A program made the translations under genes and the position numbers. From Serripes groenlandicus (Eukaryota; Mollusca; Bivalvia; Cardiida; Cardiidae): a stretch of 64,000 nucleotides of DNA. Below the pieces are notes generated by a model. That model ran no database searches and was not told the DNA's origin. It saw only the letters and a list, made by a program, of their open reading frames with translations. The stretch lies in assembly GCA_031761405.1 (NCBI GenBank), contig JASEVX010000008.1, forward strand, positions 68,137,418 through 68,201,417, read 5' to 3'. Shown piece by piece: positions 34,801 to 47,383 of this stretch; position 1 is the first letter of the stretch; every line of letters starts with the position of its first letter.

Positions 34801-35862
34801 GGGTCTCTCAACATGTTGATGTGTCGAGGTATGTGATGGGAGACTCGATCATGTCTGTGAGTCGAGGTATGTGATAGGTCACTTGAACATGTCTGTGAGT
34901 CGAGGTATGTGATGGGTCACTCGAACATGTATGTGAGTCGAGGTATGTGATGGGTGACTCGATCATGTCTGTGAGTCGAGGTATGTGATAGGTCACTCGA
35001 ACATGTCTGTGAGTCGAGGTATGTGATGGGTCACTTGAACATGTCTGTGAGTCGAGGTATGTGATGGGTGACTCGATCTTGTCTGTGAGTCGAGGTATGT
35101 GATAGGTTACTCGAACATGTCTGTGAGTCGAGGTATGTGATGGGTGACTCAAACATGTCTGTGGGTCGAGGTATGTGATTCGTCACTTGAACATGTCTAT
35201 GAGTCGAGGTATTTTATGGGTGACTCGAACATGTCGGTGAGTCGAGGTATGTGATAGGTTACTCGAACATGTCCGTGAGTCGAGGTATGTGATGGGTGAC
35301 TCGAACATGTCTGTGGGTCGAGGTATGTGATGCGTCACTTGAACATGTCTATGAGTCGAGATATTTTATGGGTGACTCGAACATGTCGGTGAGTCGAGGT
35401 ATGTGATAGGTTACTCGATCATGTCTGTGAGTCGAGGTATGTGATGGGTGACTCAAACATGTATGTGAGTCAAGGTATGTGATGGGTCACTTGAACATGT
35501 CTGTGAGTCGAGGTATGTGATGGGTCACTCGAACATGGAGGTGAGTCGAGGTATATGATGGTTCACTCAAACATGTCTGTGAGTCAAGGTATATGACGGG
35601 TCACTCGAACATGTCTGTGAGTTGAGGTATGTGATGGGTCACTCGAACATGTCTGTGAGTCGAGGTATATGATTGGTGACTCGAACATGTCTGTGAGTCC
35701 AGGTATATGATGGGTGACTCGAACATGTCTGTGAGTCGAGGTATATGACGGGTCATTCGAACATGTCTGTTACTCGAGGTATATGATGGGTGACTCGAAC
35801 ATGTATGTGAGTCGAGGTATGTGATTGGTGACTCGAACATGTCTGTTACTCGAGGTATGTGA
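34801..35862. repeat. 38-bp tandem array, about 28 copies
   Basis: Units carry GTGAGTCGAGGTATGTGATG, then GGTGACTCGAACATGTCT, spaced at 38 bp. GGTCACTTGAAC, GGTTACTCGAAC and GGTGACTCGATC are frequent variants. GTGACTCGA...TGAGTCGAG gives each unit partial self-complementarity. Minus-strand frames read 38-residue cycles and are not genes. Confidence 0.93.
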
Positions 35863-36080
35863 TGGAAGCAAAGAAGGAATTGATTTGGTGTATTGTGATC
35901 TATAGAATAGTTAACGACTACCCGGAACCGAGAAGTCTAATTGAAAGTACAGTCAGGGATACAGTTTGGTTTGGAAAGTGTTCAACATTTTGTCGGAAGA
36001 AACAATACTTCCCTGTCACAGTGCATTATCCAGTAAAAGCCTCAAACGGCTGTGTGCTGTATATACATTCAGGAACATAG
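35863..36080. other. Short unique stretch with an unassigned open frame
   Basis: A 73-codon frame (35859-36080, plus) covers the whole gap between two arrays, reading IWCIVIYRIVNDYPEPRS and later VTVHYPVKASNGC. There is no recognisable domain. It starts in the last unit of one array and ends at the first of the next, so it may be chance. Confidence 0.2.
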
Positions 36081-37156
36081 ACAAGCAACTTCGCATCTAT
36101 ACCTGTTATCTGGTTGAAATGTTACACGAAGATACGTAACTTCCCCCCTTATAACTGTTATCAGGTTGAAATGTTACACGAAGATTCGTAACTTCCCTTC
36201 TATACCAGTTATCAGGTTGAAATGTTACACGAAGATACGTAACTTTCCTCTTATACCTGTATCTGGTTGAAATGCTACACGAAGATACGTAACTTTCCTC
36301 TTATACCTGTTATCAGGTTGAAATGTTACACGAAGATACGTAACTTTCCTCTTATACCTGTTATCAGGTTGAAATGTTACACGAAGATAAGCAACTTCCC
36401 CCCTTATACCTGTTATCTGGTTGAAATGTTACACGAAGATACGTAACTTTCCACTTATACCTGTTATCAGGTTGAAATGTTACACGAAGATACGTAACTT
36501 TTCTCTTATACCTGTTATCAGGTTGAAATGTTACACGAAGATACGTAACTTTCCTCTTATACCTGTTATCAGGTTGAAATGTTACACGAAGATACGTAAC
36601 TTTCCTCTTATAACTGTTATCTGGTTGAAATGTTACACGAAGGATACGTAACTTCCCTTCTATATGTGTTATCAGGTTGAAATGTTACACGAAGATAAGC
36701 AACTTCCCTCTTATACCTGTTATCATGTTGAAATGTTACACGAAGATACGTAACTTCCATTCTATATTTGTTATCAGGTTGAAATGTTACACGAAGATAA
36801 GCAACTTCCCTTCTATATTTGTTATCAGGTTGAAATGATACACGAAGATACGCAACTTCCCTTCTATACCTGTTATCAGGTTGAAATGTTACACGAAGAT
36901 AAGCAACTTCCCTTCTATACCTGTTATCTGGTTGAAATGTTACACGAAGATAAGCAACTTCCCTCTTATACCTGTTATCATGTTGAAATGTTACACGAAG
37001 ATACGTAACTTCCCTTCTATATTTGTTATCAGGTTGACATGTTACACGAAGATAAGCAACTTCCCTCTTATACCTGTTATCAAGTTGAAATGTTACACGA
37101 AGATACGTAACTTCCATCTTATACCTGTTATCATGTTGAAATGTTACACGAAGATG
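36081..37156. repeat. 51-bp tandem array, about 21 copies
   Basis: Units carry GGTTGAAATGTTACACGAAG, then ATACGTAACTTTCCTCTTAT, then ACCTGTTATCA, at 51-bp spacing (36310, 36361). ATAAGCAACTTCCC is the alternative to ATACGTAACTTTCC and becomes common after 36680. It is unrelated in sequence to the other 51-bp families. Just after the array, about 37165-37180, GGGAAATCGAACC on the plus strand gives a B-box-like GGTTCGATTTCCC on the minus strand, possibly a SINE scrap. Confidence 0.93.
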
Positions 37157-37219
37157 CTTGGTGCGCTGGGAAATCGAACCTTGATCGCCCGTTCTTGCAT
37201 CTTCCACGCTTTTCGGTCT

Positions 37220-40200
37220 TCGCGGATTACTATGAACCCGTTTAGCTCCTCAGTCACCATGGATTACTAAGAACCAGTATAATTACTTGGTCTCCACGGA
37301 TTACAATGAACCAGTATAATTACTTGGTCTCCTGGATTACAATGAACCAGTATAATTACTCGGTCGTCACGGATTACAATGAACCAGTTTAATTACTCGG
37401 TCTCCATGGATTACTATCAACCAGTATAACTACTCTGTCTCCATGGATTACTATGAACCAGTATAACTACTATGTCTCCATGGATTACTATGAACCAGTA
37501 TAACTACTTGGTCTCCACATATTACAATGAACCAGTATAATTACTTGGTCTCCTGGATTACTATAAACCAGTTTAATTAGTCGGTCGTCACGGATTACAA
37601 TGAACCAGTTTAATTACTTGGTTAATTACTTTAATTACACAGATTAGCATGAACCAGTATAATTAATCGGTCGTCACGAATTAAAATGAACCGGTATAAT
37701 TGCTCGGTCTCCATGGATTACTATGAACCAGTATAACTACTCTGTCTCCATGGATTACTATTAACCAGTATAATTACTCGGTCTCCATGGATTACTATGA
37801 ACCAGTATAACTACTCTGTCTCCATGGATTACTATTAACCAGTATAACTACTCGGTCTCCATGGATTACTATGAACCAGTATAACTACTCGGTCTCCAAG
37901 GATTACTATGAACCAGTATAATTTCTCGGTCTCTACAGAGTATAATGAACCAGTATAACTACTCGGTCTCCATGGATTACTATGAACCAGTATAACTACT
38001 CGGTCTCCACAGAGTATAATGAACCAGTAAACTAACCGGTCTCTATGAACCAGTATGACTACTCGGTCTCCACAAAGTATAATGAACCAGTATAACTACT
38101 CGGTCTCCACGAAGTATAATGAACAAGTATAACTACTCGGTCTCCACGAAGTATAATGAACCAGTATAACTACTCGGTCTACACAGAGTATAATGAACCG
38201 ATATAAATACTCGGTCTACACAGAGTATAATGTACCAGTATAACTATTCGGTCTACACATAGTTTAATGAACCAGTATAACTACTCGGTCTACACAGGGT
38301 ATAATGAACCAGTATAACTACTCGGTCTCCATGGATTACTATGAACCAGTATAACCACTCGGTCTCCACAGAGTATAATGAACAAGTATAACTACTCGGT
38401 CTCCATTGAATAATATGAACCAGTATAACTACTCGGTCTCCATGGATTACTATAAACCAGTATAACTACTCGGTATCCATTGATTACTATGAACCAGTAT
38501 AACTACTCGGTCTCCACAGAGTATAATGAACCAGTAAACTACTCGGTCTCCACAGAGTATAATGAACCAGTATAACTACTCGGTCTCCATGGATTACTAT
38601 GAACCAGTATAACTACTCGGTCTCCATGGATTACTATGAACCAGTATAACTACTTGGTCTCCATGGATTACTATTAACCAGTATAACTACTCGGTCTCCA
38701 TGGATTACTATGAACCAGTATAACTACTCGGTCTTCATGGATTACTATGAACCAGTATAACTACTTGGTCTCCATGGATTACTATTAACCAGTATAACTA
38801 CTCGGTCTCCATGGATTACTATGAACCAGTATAACTACTTGGTCTCCATGGATTACTATTAACCAGTATAACTACTCGGTCTCCATGGATTACTATGAAC
38901 CAGTATAACTACTTGGTCTCCATGGATTACTATTAACCAGTATAACTACTCGGTCTCCATGGATTACTATGAACCAGTATAACTACTTGGTCTCCATGGA
39001 TTACTATGAACCAGTATAACTACTTGGTCTCCATGGATTACTATTAACCAGTATAACTTCTCGGTCTCCAAGGATTACTATGAACCAGTATAACTACTCG
39101 GTCTCCACAGAGTATAATGAACCAGTAAACTACTCGGTCTCCACATAGTATAACCACATAGTATAATGAACCAGTATAACTACTCGGTCTCACGAAGTAT
39201 AATGAACCAGTATAACTACTCGATATACACAGAGTATAATGAACCAGTATAACTACTCGATATACACAGAGTATAATGAACCAGTATAACTACTTGATCT
39301 ACACAGAGTATAATGAACCAGTGTAACTATTCGGTCTACACAGAGTATAATGAACCAGTATAAGTACTCGGTCTACACAGAGTATAATGAACCAGTATAA
39401 CTACTCGGTCTCCACAGAGTATAATGAACCAGTATAACAACTCGGTCTACACAGAGTTTAATGAACCAGTATAACTACTCGGTCTCCATGGACTACTATG
39501 AACCAGTATAACTACTCGGTCTCCACGGATTACTATGAACCGGTATAACTACTCGGTCTCCATGGATTACTATGAACCAATATAACTACTCGGTCTCCAC
39601 GGATTACTATGAACCGGTATAACTACTCGGTCTCCATGGATTACTATGAACCGGTATAACTACTCGGTCTCCATGGATTACTATGAACCGGTATAACTTC
39701 TCGGTCTACACAGAGTATAATGAACCATTACAACTACTCGGTCTCCACAGAGTATAATGATCCAGTATAACTACTCGGTCTCCACAGAGTATAATGAACC
39801 AGTAAACTACTTGGTCTCCACAGAGTATAATGAACCAGTATAACTACTCGGTCTCTATGAACCAGTATAACTACTCGGTCTCCACGAAGTATAATGAACC
39901 AGTATAACTATTCGGTCTACACAGAGTATAATGAACCAGTATAACTACCTGGTCTACACAGAGTATAATGAACCAGTATAACTATTCGGTCTACACAGAG
40001 TATAATGAACCAGTATAAGTACTCGGTCTACACAGAGTATAATGAACCAGTATAACTACTCGGTCTCCACAGAGTATAATGAACCAGTATATCTACTCGG
40101 TCTACACAGAGTATAATGAACCAGTATAACTACTCGGTCTCCATGGACTACTATGAACCAGTATAACTACTCGGTCTCCACGGATTACTATGAACCGGTA

Positions 40201-40568
40201 TAACTACTCGGTCTCCATGGATTACTATGAACCGGTATAACTACTCGGTCTACACAGAGTATAATGAACCAGTAAACTACTCGGTCTCCACAGAGTATAA
40301 TTAACCAGTATAACTACTCGGTCTCCACAGAGTATAATGAACCAGTATAACTACTCGGTCTCCACAGAGTATAATGAACCAGTACAACTACTCGGTCTCC
40401 ACAGAGCATAATGAACCAGTATAACTACTCGGTCTCCACAGAGTATAATGAACCAGTACAACTACTCGGTCTCCACAAAGTATAATGAACCAGTACAACT
40501 ACTCGGTCTCCACAGAGCATACTGAACCAGTATAACTACTCGGTCTCCACGGAGTATTCTGAACCAGT
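37220..40568. repeat. 37-bp tandem array, about 90 copies, two interleaved subtypes
   Basis: The shared part is GAACCAGTATAACTACTCGG at 37-bp spacing. The variable part is either TCTCCATGGATTACTAT or TCTCCACAGAGTATAAT (also TCTACACAGAG). The two subtypes alternate in blocks: the left end is ATGGATTAC-rich, 37930-38300 mixed, 38580-39060 nearly all ATGGATTAC, 39100-39480 CAGAG-rich, and the right end CAGAG-rich. Blocks recur as larger duplications (compare 39330-39560 with 40000-40230). The array is unrelated to the 37-bp family at 25555. Confidence 0.94.
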
Positions 40569-41004
40569 TGAAAAGATATACTTGAATAAATCATAGCTTC
40601 AGTATTTGTTTGGAGTGAAAAGAAATAATCGGATTTACCTGTGCAATGAATTCATTTGATTTTTACAGAATTATCTGTGATACGGCATTCGTTCATAAAC
40701 AAATATGTTCCAAGATGCTTATGCAACAATCGACATTTAAAAATAGTTTTGCAATAAGAGAATCTGCTGATAATCCTTTCAATAATTATTCTTAAATGTA
40801 TCGAAGTTTCCATATCAAAGCCGATGTCTTGTATGTTGGAAAGTCCTAGTTTTGTAACGGATGGGGAGGAGAAATGATTGTATTTTAATAGCATTATCGT
40901 TTCCGAGACATTACATGTGCCTCATTGAGGTTAATATTTTTGAGTTTTTATAACAAGATTGATAAACCATTCACGCAGTAGTGTATACTTTAAAGGAATT
41001 CTTG
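40569..41004. other. Unique stretch
   Basis: AT-rich DNA between two arrays. A minus-strand frame of 80 codons (40652-40894) has no recognisable domain and no clear splice signals that I trust. I leave it uncalled. Confidence 0.35.
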
Positions 41005-44000
41005 GTCTATATAGTTCCTTCGTCGTACATTAATATATAGTTCGTTACTCGTACATCAATATATAGTTCCTCTCTCGTACATCAATTTATAGTTCCTTCC
41101 TCGTACATACATATATAGTTCGTTACTCGTACATCAATATATAGTTCCTTCCTCGTACATCAATATATAGTTCGTTACTCGTACATCAATATATAGTTCC
41201 TTCCTCGTACATCAATGTATAGTTCCTTCCTCGTACATCAATATATAGTTCCTTCCTCGTACATCAATATATAGTTCCTTCCTCGTACATCAATACATAG
41301 TTTCTTCCTCGTACATCAATATATAGTTCCTTCCTCGTACATCAATATATAGTTCCTTCCTCGTACATCAATACATAGTTTCTTCCTCGCACATCACTAT
41401 ATAGTTCCTTCCTCGTACATCAATATATAGTTCGTTACTCTTACATCAATATATAGTTACTGCTTCGTACATCAATATATAGTTCGTTACTCGTACATCA
41501 ATATATAGTTCCTTCCTGGTACATCAATTTATAGTTCCTTCCTCTTACATCAATAAATAGTTCCTTCCTCGTACATCATTCTATAGTTCCTTCCTCGTTC
41601 ATAAATATATAGTTCGTTACTCGTACATCAATATATAGTTCCTTCTTCGTACATCAATATATAGTTCTTTCCTCGGACATCAATATATAGTTCCTTTCTC
41701 GTACATCATTATTTAGTTCCTTCCTCTTACATCAATATATAGTTCGTTACTCGTACATCAATATAAAGTTCCTTCCTCTTACATCAATATATAGTTCCTT
41801 CCTCGTATATCAATATATAGTTCCTTTCCCGTACATCAATATCAAATTCCTTCCTTTTACATCAATATAAAGTAAATCAATATATAGTTCGTTACTCGTA
41901 CATCATTTTATAGTTCGTTACTCGTCAATCAATATATAGTTCCTTCCTCGTACATCAATTAACCTTCCCCGTACATCAACATATATTTTGTTACTCTTAC
42001 ATCAATATGTAGTTCGCCATTAGTACATCAATATACAGTTCCTTCCTCGTACATCAATATATAGTTCGTTTCTCGTACACCAATATTTAGTTCGTTACTC
42101 GTACATCAATATATAGTTCGATACTCGTACATCAATATATATAGTTCCTTCCTCGTACATCAATTTATAGTTCCTTCCTCGTACATCATTATATAGTTCC
42201 TTCCTCCTACATCAACATATAGTTCGTTACACGTACATCAATATATAGTTCGCCATTAGTACATCAAATACAGTTTCTTCCTCGTACATTAATAAATAGT
42301 TCGTTTCTCTTACACCAATTTTTAGTTCGTTACTTGTACATCAATATATAGTTCGTGACCCGTGTATCAATATATAGTTCGTAACACGTGTATCAATATA
42401 TAGTTCGTTAATCGTACATCAATATATTGTTCGTTAATCTTACATCAATGTATAGTTCCTTCCTCGTACATCAATAAAGAGTTCCTTCCTCTTACACCAA
42501 TATATAGTTCGTTAATCGTACATCAATGTATAGTTCCTTCCTCGTACATCAATAAAGAGTTCCTTCCTCGTACATCAATATATAGTTCGTTAATCGTACA
42601 TCAATGTATAGTTCCTTCCTCGTACATCAACATATAGTTCGTTACTCGTACATCAATATATAGTTCGCCATTAGTACATCAAATACAGTTCCTTCCTCGA
42701 ACATCAATACATAGTTCGTTTCTCTTACACCAATCTTTAGTTCGTTACTCGTACATCAATATATAGTTCGTGACCAATGTATCAATATATAGTTCGTAAC
42801 TCGTGTATCAATATATAGTTTGTTAATCGTACATCAATATATAGTTCGTTAATCGTACATCAATGTATAGTTCCTTCCTCGTACATCTATAAAGAGTTCA
42901 TTCCTCGTATATCAATATAATTTTCGTGATTCGCGTATCAATATATAGTTCCATCCTCGTACATATGTACATCAATATATAGTTCGTTAATCGTACATCA
43001 ATATATAGTTCGTTAACATTACATCAATGTATAGTTCCTTCCTCGTACATCAATAAAGAGTTCCTTCCTCGTACACCAATATATAGTTCGTTAATCGTAC
43101 ATCAATGTATAGTTCCTTCCTCGTACATCAATAAAGAGTTCCTTCCTCGTACATCAATATATAGTTCGTTAATCGTACATCAATGTATAGTTCCTTCCTC
43201 GTACATCAACATATAGTTCGTTACTCGTACATCAATATATAGTTCGCCATTTGTACATCAAATACAGTTCCTTCCTCGTACATCAATAAATAGTTCGTTT
43301 CTCTTACACCAATTTTTAGTTCGTTACTCGTACATCAATATATAGTTCGTGACCAATGTATCAATATATAGTTCGTAACTCGTGTATCAATATATAGTTC
43401 GTTAATCGTACATCAATATGTAGTTCGTTAATCGTACATCAATGTATAGTTCCTTCCTCGTACATCAATAAAGAGTTCATTCCTCGTATATCAATATAAT
43501 TTTCGTGATTCGCGTATCAATATATAGTTCCTTCCTCGTACATATGTACATCAATATATAGTTCGTTACTCGTACATCAATATATAGTTCCTTCCTCGTA
43601 CATCAATTAAGAGTTCCTTCCTAGTACATCAATAAAAAGTTCCTTCCTCGTACATCAATAAAAAGTTCCTTCCTCGTACATCAATAAAGAGTTCCTTTCT
43701 CGTACAGTTCGTTTCTCGTACATCAATAAAGAGTTCCTTCTTCGTATATCAATAAAGAGTTCCTTCCTCGTACATCGATAAAAAGTTCCTTCCTCGTACA
43801 TCAATAAAGAGTTCCTTTCTCGTACATCAATAAAGAGTTCATTTCTCGTACATCAATCTAATGTTCGTGATTCGCGTATCAATATATAGTTCCTTCCTCG
43901 TACATCAATATAAAGTTCGTTACTCGTACATGACTATATAGTTCGTTAATTGTGCATCAATATGTAGTTCGCCATTAGTACATCAATATATAGTTCGCCA

Positions 44001-44016
44001 GTAGTATAGCAATATA
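41005..44016. repeat. 26-bp tandem array, about 115 copies, with higher-order repeats
   Basis: The unit reads CTCGTACATCAATATATAGT, then TCCTTC or TCGTTA. A multi-unit block marked by CGCCATTAGTACATCAAATA occurs at 42251, 42666 and 43245, and another marker, ACATATGTACATCAATATAT, at 42961 and 43540, giving a 579-bp higher-order period in the right half. AATAAAGAGTTCC units are confined to the right third. Confidence 0.93.
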
Positions 44017-44398
44017 CAGTGAACATGTGTCCACATGTTCGTGTAGGCGACGGAGTACATACCCCTCACAAAAAAGATTAATATTTTGTATATGTATTAA
44101 ACTTATTTTTGCAAATGCTTATTATTATTGCTAAGTCAGATTAAAGGAATCAAATTAAAGTGATTTATGTTTACTGACAGATGCCGGTTGCATTATATTC
44201 TTAACTGATGAATAATATGAATGTATCATAACTTAGTGTTCTAAACAATCGCAAATGTAATATTTTCAATGTATTTACATTTAGAGTATGTGAAAACTGA
44301 ACAAGGAATAACAATATAGTCACCGGCGACTTATAATTATTTAAGAGAATAAAAAACATTATGGCAAAAGGAGGAATTGCTCATCAATTTCTGGTTTT
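44017..44398. other. Unique stretch with a short palindrome
   Basis: AT-rich DNA. AGTCACCGGCGACT at 44318-44331 is palindromic except for one position pair and resembles the hairpin at 45298-45320. No gene seen. Confidence 0.4.
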
Positions 44399-44805
44399 GC
44401 CACAAATGCCCCGGCGTTTTTAAGCTTAATGTTCATTATATTTGGAAATTTGCAGTTGTCCTTACCGCCATGCGCTGACGTCACAATAATCACATTCCGT
44501 AGCGAATATTTAACGTGAAATGACGCGCTTTTTTAGAATATTGTACCTGAGCAATGTTTGTTAGGGTTGGCATTTAATTATTTTTCTTCCAAAAATAATA
44601 TTATTCATAAAAAATACGATATTTATTTGTACGTTTTCGAAAGAAGTATACAAAATAATTTTTGGACCGTGTTTTAAATCTTTGTTTGATTAATCAGTCG
44701 CTGCGGAATGTTGCAAATTGTGACGTCAGCGCATGGCGGTAAGGACAACTGCAAATTCCCAAATATAATGAACATTAAGCTTAAAAACGCCGGCGCATTT
44801 GTCGG
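44399..44805. mobile_element. Fold-back element with about 107-bp inverted arms
   Basis: The left arm 44399-44505 and right arm 44698-44805 are inverted copies, nearly identical over their outer 90 bp and looser at the inner end (CATTCCGTAGCGA against the complement of TCGCTGCGGAATG). The loop is about 190 bp of AT-rich DNA. Each arm carries TGACGTCA-type sequence (GCTGACGTCACAAT), the core of a CRE site. No transposase is present, and I could not define a target-site duplication, so the outer limits may be a little wider. A 65-codon frame at 44708-44905 lies across the right arm and is not a gene. Confidence 0.7.
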
Positions 44806-45297
44806 TTGGCAAATATTGATGTGGTGGATCATGAGAAAAATCATTTATGAACCTGTCTCTACCTGGGACCAGATCGTTTTAGACGTTTTTCTGCGGAAAT
44901 TATAGCCCGAATCGAGCGAGGGGGTAAAACACCGTTGCACACCTTGTCATTATTATTACACTATATGGACGTATAGAGGGGCTATTTATAGTAACACGTG
45001 CGGGATTCCCCAAATTACCATTACGATCATTTTTATCAAAGCGTATAGACAATATAGAGAGACTTTTTGTGTATTTTAACGAGGTATTGTGTGATTTTCC
45101 GCATTTTTTGCTGTAATAGAAATTCGGACGCCTGTGGTTTATCGTCTATCTTGATTGAATAACTCACACAACCTTCTTGATGGATGCACAAAGCAACCGT
45201 TTGGTAATTTCGACCAGTGCAGAGCCAGATAAGTCAGTAGATCCCCTCAGTCTGATCTCGCTCTGAACGAAGCCATTTAGTCGAGCTGGATTTATTA
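44806..45297. other. Unique stretch
   Basis: Single-copy DNA between the fold-back element and a GC-rich hairpin. No coding frame or repeat recognised. Confidence 0.4.
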
Positions 45298-45320
45298 GTC
45301 GCCGGGCAGAAGCCCGCGAC
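45298..45320. repeat. GC-rich hairpin
   Basis: GTCGCCGGGC, loop AGAA, then GCCCGCGAC, a strong stem with one bulged C in otherwise AT-rich DNA. The flanking ACTTATA matches the flank of the palindrome at 44318-44331 (CGACTTATAA), so the two may be termini or internal repeats of one element. Confidence 0.6.
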
Positions 45321-46543
45321 TTATATTTTTAATCGCTTTTCGGAAATGACATGGGAGGAGAAGTTATTATTAGAAGAAAACAAATTAAAATGTCTTGAAC
45401 ATATTACAATTGCGTTTCTTTTAAAACACTAAGTTATGTGACACATCTAAAATAAAATAAATATTCCGATGTTTTAAGTATTTGCAGTTTCTTTATTTTG
45501 ACTCGCATTTATGTTTTTTTGTTTTATCTACGAAGACATTTCAGTCCCTATTAGACTTGCAGCAGACTCTTATGTGTCAATATCGAGATAAAAATCATGT
45601 CGAATTCTCCTTTTAATAGCAATTTTAACTTACAGAATGTTATTTTCATGTTCAAAAAGATGTCTTGATTTGTGAAGAATGCATTTAATAATGTTTATCC
45701 ATGTATATCTAAAATATGAACTGTTTCTAAGCTAAAACTGTTGATCACGTGTCACGAATTTAAGCTCGCGAATTGCGAGTGCAAATTTCAAATGGCGAGG
45801 TGAGATTTCAGGCACCAGCATATTTTTGCGAGTGAAATTTTTGGGCCGAATAATATGCATTTCTAATCGTCGATCTTTTACAGCGTTATTTCTTTGACAA
45901 ATTGCGGCTGGGAGTATACTTTCAGTTTTGCAATATTAGAGGAAGTTTAGAATTGAAACACGTCTCGTGCGAATGCCTATTCAACAAACCCAACATTGAT
46001 GACGTTTGGGCTTTCGGAAGTCTAAAATTAATTTTAATTTACATATCGCAAATACGATTGGCTGGAATGGTCACGCGTATAATTTGGGTTTCCCCCAAGT
46101 TGTATTCACTACGGAGATAGAAGAAATGGATGTTTTTGTATTTAAATAGTACCCTTTACATGATAAAAAGGGCTGTGACCTATCCAAAATCATTTATGTG
46201 TTCATATGTTTACACTTGAGACCACAAAAAACATTAATACCATAGAACTCTTCAAATTGAAGAGCATATGGAAAATAACAAAGTTACCGATTTAGTTCAG
46301 TCACTGAAACAGGGCACTGTACGATTATTATGTCCACATTTATATTAAGTTTCAAACCATCCGATCCTAGCAGGAAAATAATTTAAAATGATTCCAAGCA
46401 GGAATCGAGAATGATACTCTAGATTCCTGTTTCCAATTAAAAAACTTTCATGAATTACTTTTCTTCATTTGGTTTTACTCAAGGCCCACAGTGTACAGTG
46501 CTGGAATATATATATATGTTTTTCATATTTAACTTTTAAATCT
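45321..46543. other. Unique stretch
   Basis: About 1.2 kb of AT-rich single-copy DNA. A 72-codon frame at 45902-46120 has no domain and reads as chance. No transposon ends were identified, although the right part may include more of the decayed hAT element that becomes recognisable from 46544. Confidence 0.35.
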
Positions 46544-46700
46544 CATTTATCGATGCAATCTTCACCAGAACACCATAAACCTGTATTATTTTGGATTGGT
46601 TCTGTGTGTTATTTGGCTAATGCATCATGTGAGAGAGTTTTTTCCACAATGAACTGAATAAAATCTGGACTGGGGGTGTAGGCTTGGTGCTGAAATACTT
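46544..46700 (+). pseudogene. hAT transposase C-terminal relic, first part
   Basis: The frame reads LFWIGSVCYLANASCERVFSTMN, whose core NASCERVFSTMN fits the hAT C-terminal dimerisation domain (typically S-S-A-x-x-E-R-x-F-S). It is followed by a stop in place of the expected Arg (46655-46657) and then IKSGLG. After a small frameshift the next residues, RLGAEIL, lead to the end at 46700. There a poly(T) tract marks an inserted LINE and the frame resumes at 47396. Only the dimerisation domain is visible; the catalytic DDE core is not. This is a dead fragment. Confidence 0.6.
46689..46700. repeat. Target-site duplication of the LINE, left copy
   Basis: GCTGAAATACTT, repeated exactly at 47384-47395 on the other side of the LINE. 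A 12-base exact match at these two positions is very unlikely by chance, and it restores the hAT frame across the insertion. Confidence 0.75.
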
Positions 46701-47383
46701 TTTTTTTTTTTTTTTTTTTTTTAAATATATAACTTTATTTGCCACGTGCATAGATATGTGAATGTCGTGGCCATCCTCCCTCATACCTTACAGTAAATTT
46801 GTTTTAGTAGATCTATGTTATTAGGTTAATCGTATGAATTAATAAATAAGGGGTCAAACTTATAAAAGGCTTTTAAGTTTTACACGTGTTAATAAAGCTA
46901 TACATTTTTATGATGGGAAAAGGAAGCTTTAAACGATAACAGAAAAACAAACAAACAAACAAAATAAAAATATGCATTTTTCTGTTTGTAATACGAATAT
47001 AAGTCTATATCAGAAGTTAAGAGTGGTTTTGTAACATATATCTTACAATTGTCCAGCTGTCTTTATCTGATTCGGCTTCTCTTGTGGAATTGTAAATGTT
47101 CGAGGCTAAACGTAGTCGATTTGTTAGGCCATTATTTGAAGTTGTAATTAGTTTTGTTTTACACGAGTTTATATAACGTTTTATTTCTAAAAATAAGATG
47201 TCCAGTTTAAAGTTGTTTTTTACAAAACCCTAAGAGTATGTCTGAGCTTGTTATTTGTATAGTTGATCTAGTTCCCTAATCTTATGTAAACTAATTTGTA
47301 GTAAAGGTTTTACCTTTTCGCATTCATAGAACAGATGTATTAGAGTTTCTTCGTTTGATTCACAAAAAGAACACACATTTGTT
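46701..47383 (-). mobile_element. 5'-truncated LINE inserted in the hAT relic
   Basis: On the minus strand the element runs from 47383 to a 3' poly(A) of about 24 (the T run at 46699-46722). It begins in the C-terminal zinc-binding region of a reverse transcriptase protein: NVCSFCESNEETLIHLFYEC, a C-x2-C...H-x4-C module with the usual E-T-x-x-H-L-F spacing. That frame stops at 47251-47253 (after LDQLYK). A second stop-free frame, 47226 to 47017, continues with LDILFLEIKRYINSC and WTIVRYMLQ, which fits the terminal region after a frameshift. The 12-bp target-site duplication (46689-46700, 47384-47395) and the intact poly(A) show a target-primed insertion. Residues that appear upstream of the Cys cluster in the same frame (MNQGNIRN...) are antisense hAT sequence, not LINE. 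Confidence 0.75.

Noticed and set aside
40652..40894. 80-codon minus-strand frame
   Set aside because: No recognisable domain, AT-rich codons, and no splice signals or neighbours to support it.
44708..44905. 65-codon plus-strand frame
   Set aside because: It lies across the right arm of the fold-back element, whose inverted sequence explains it.
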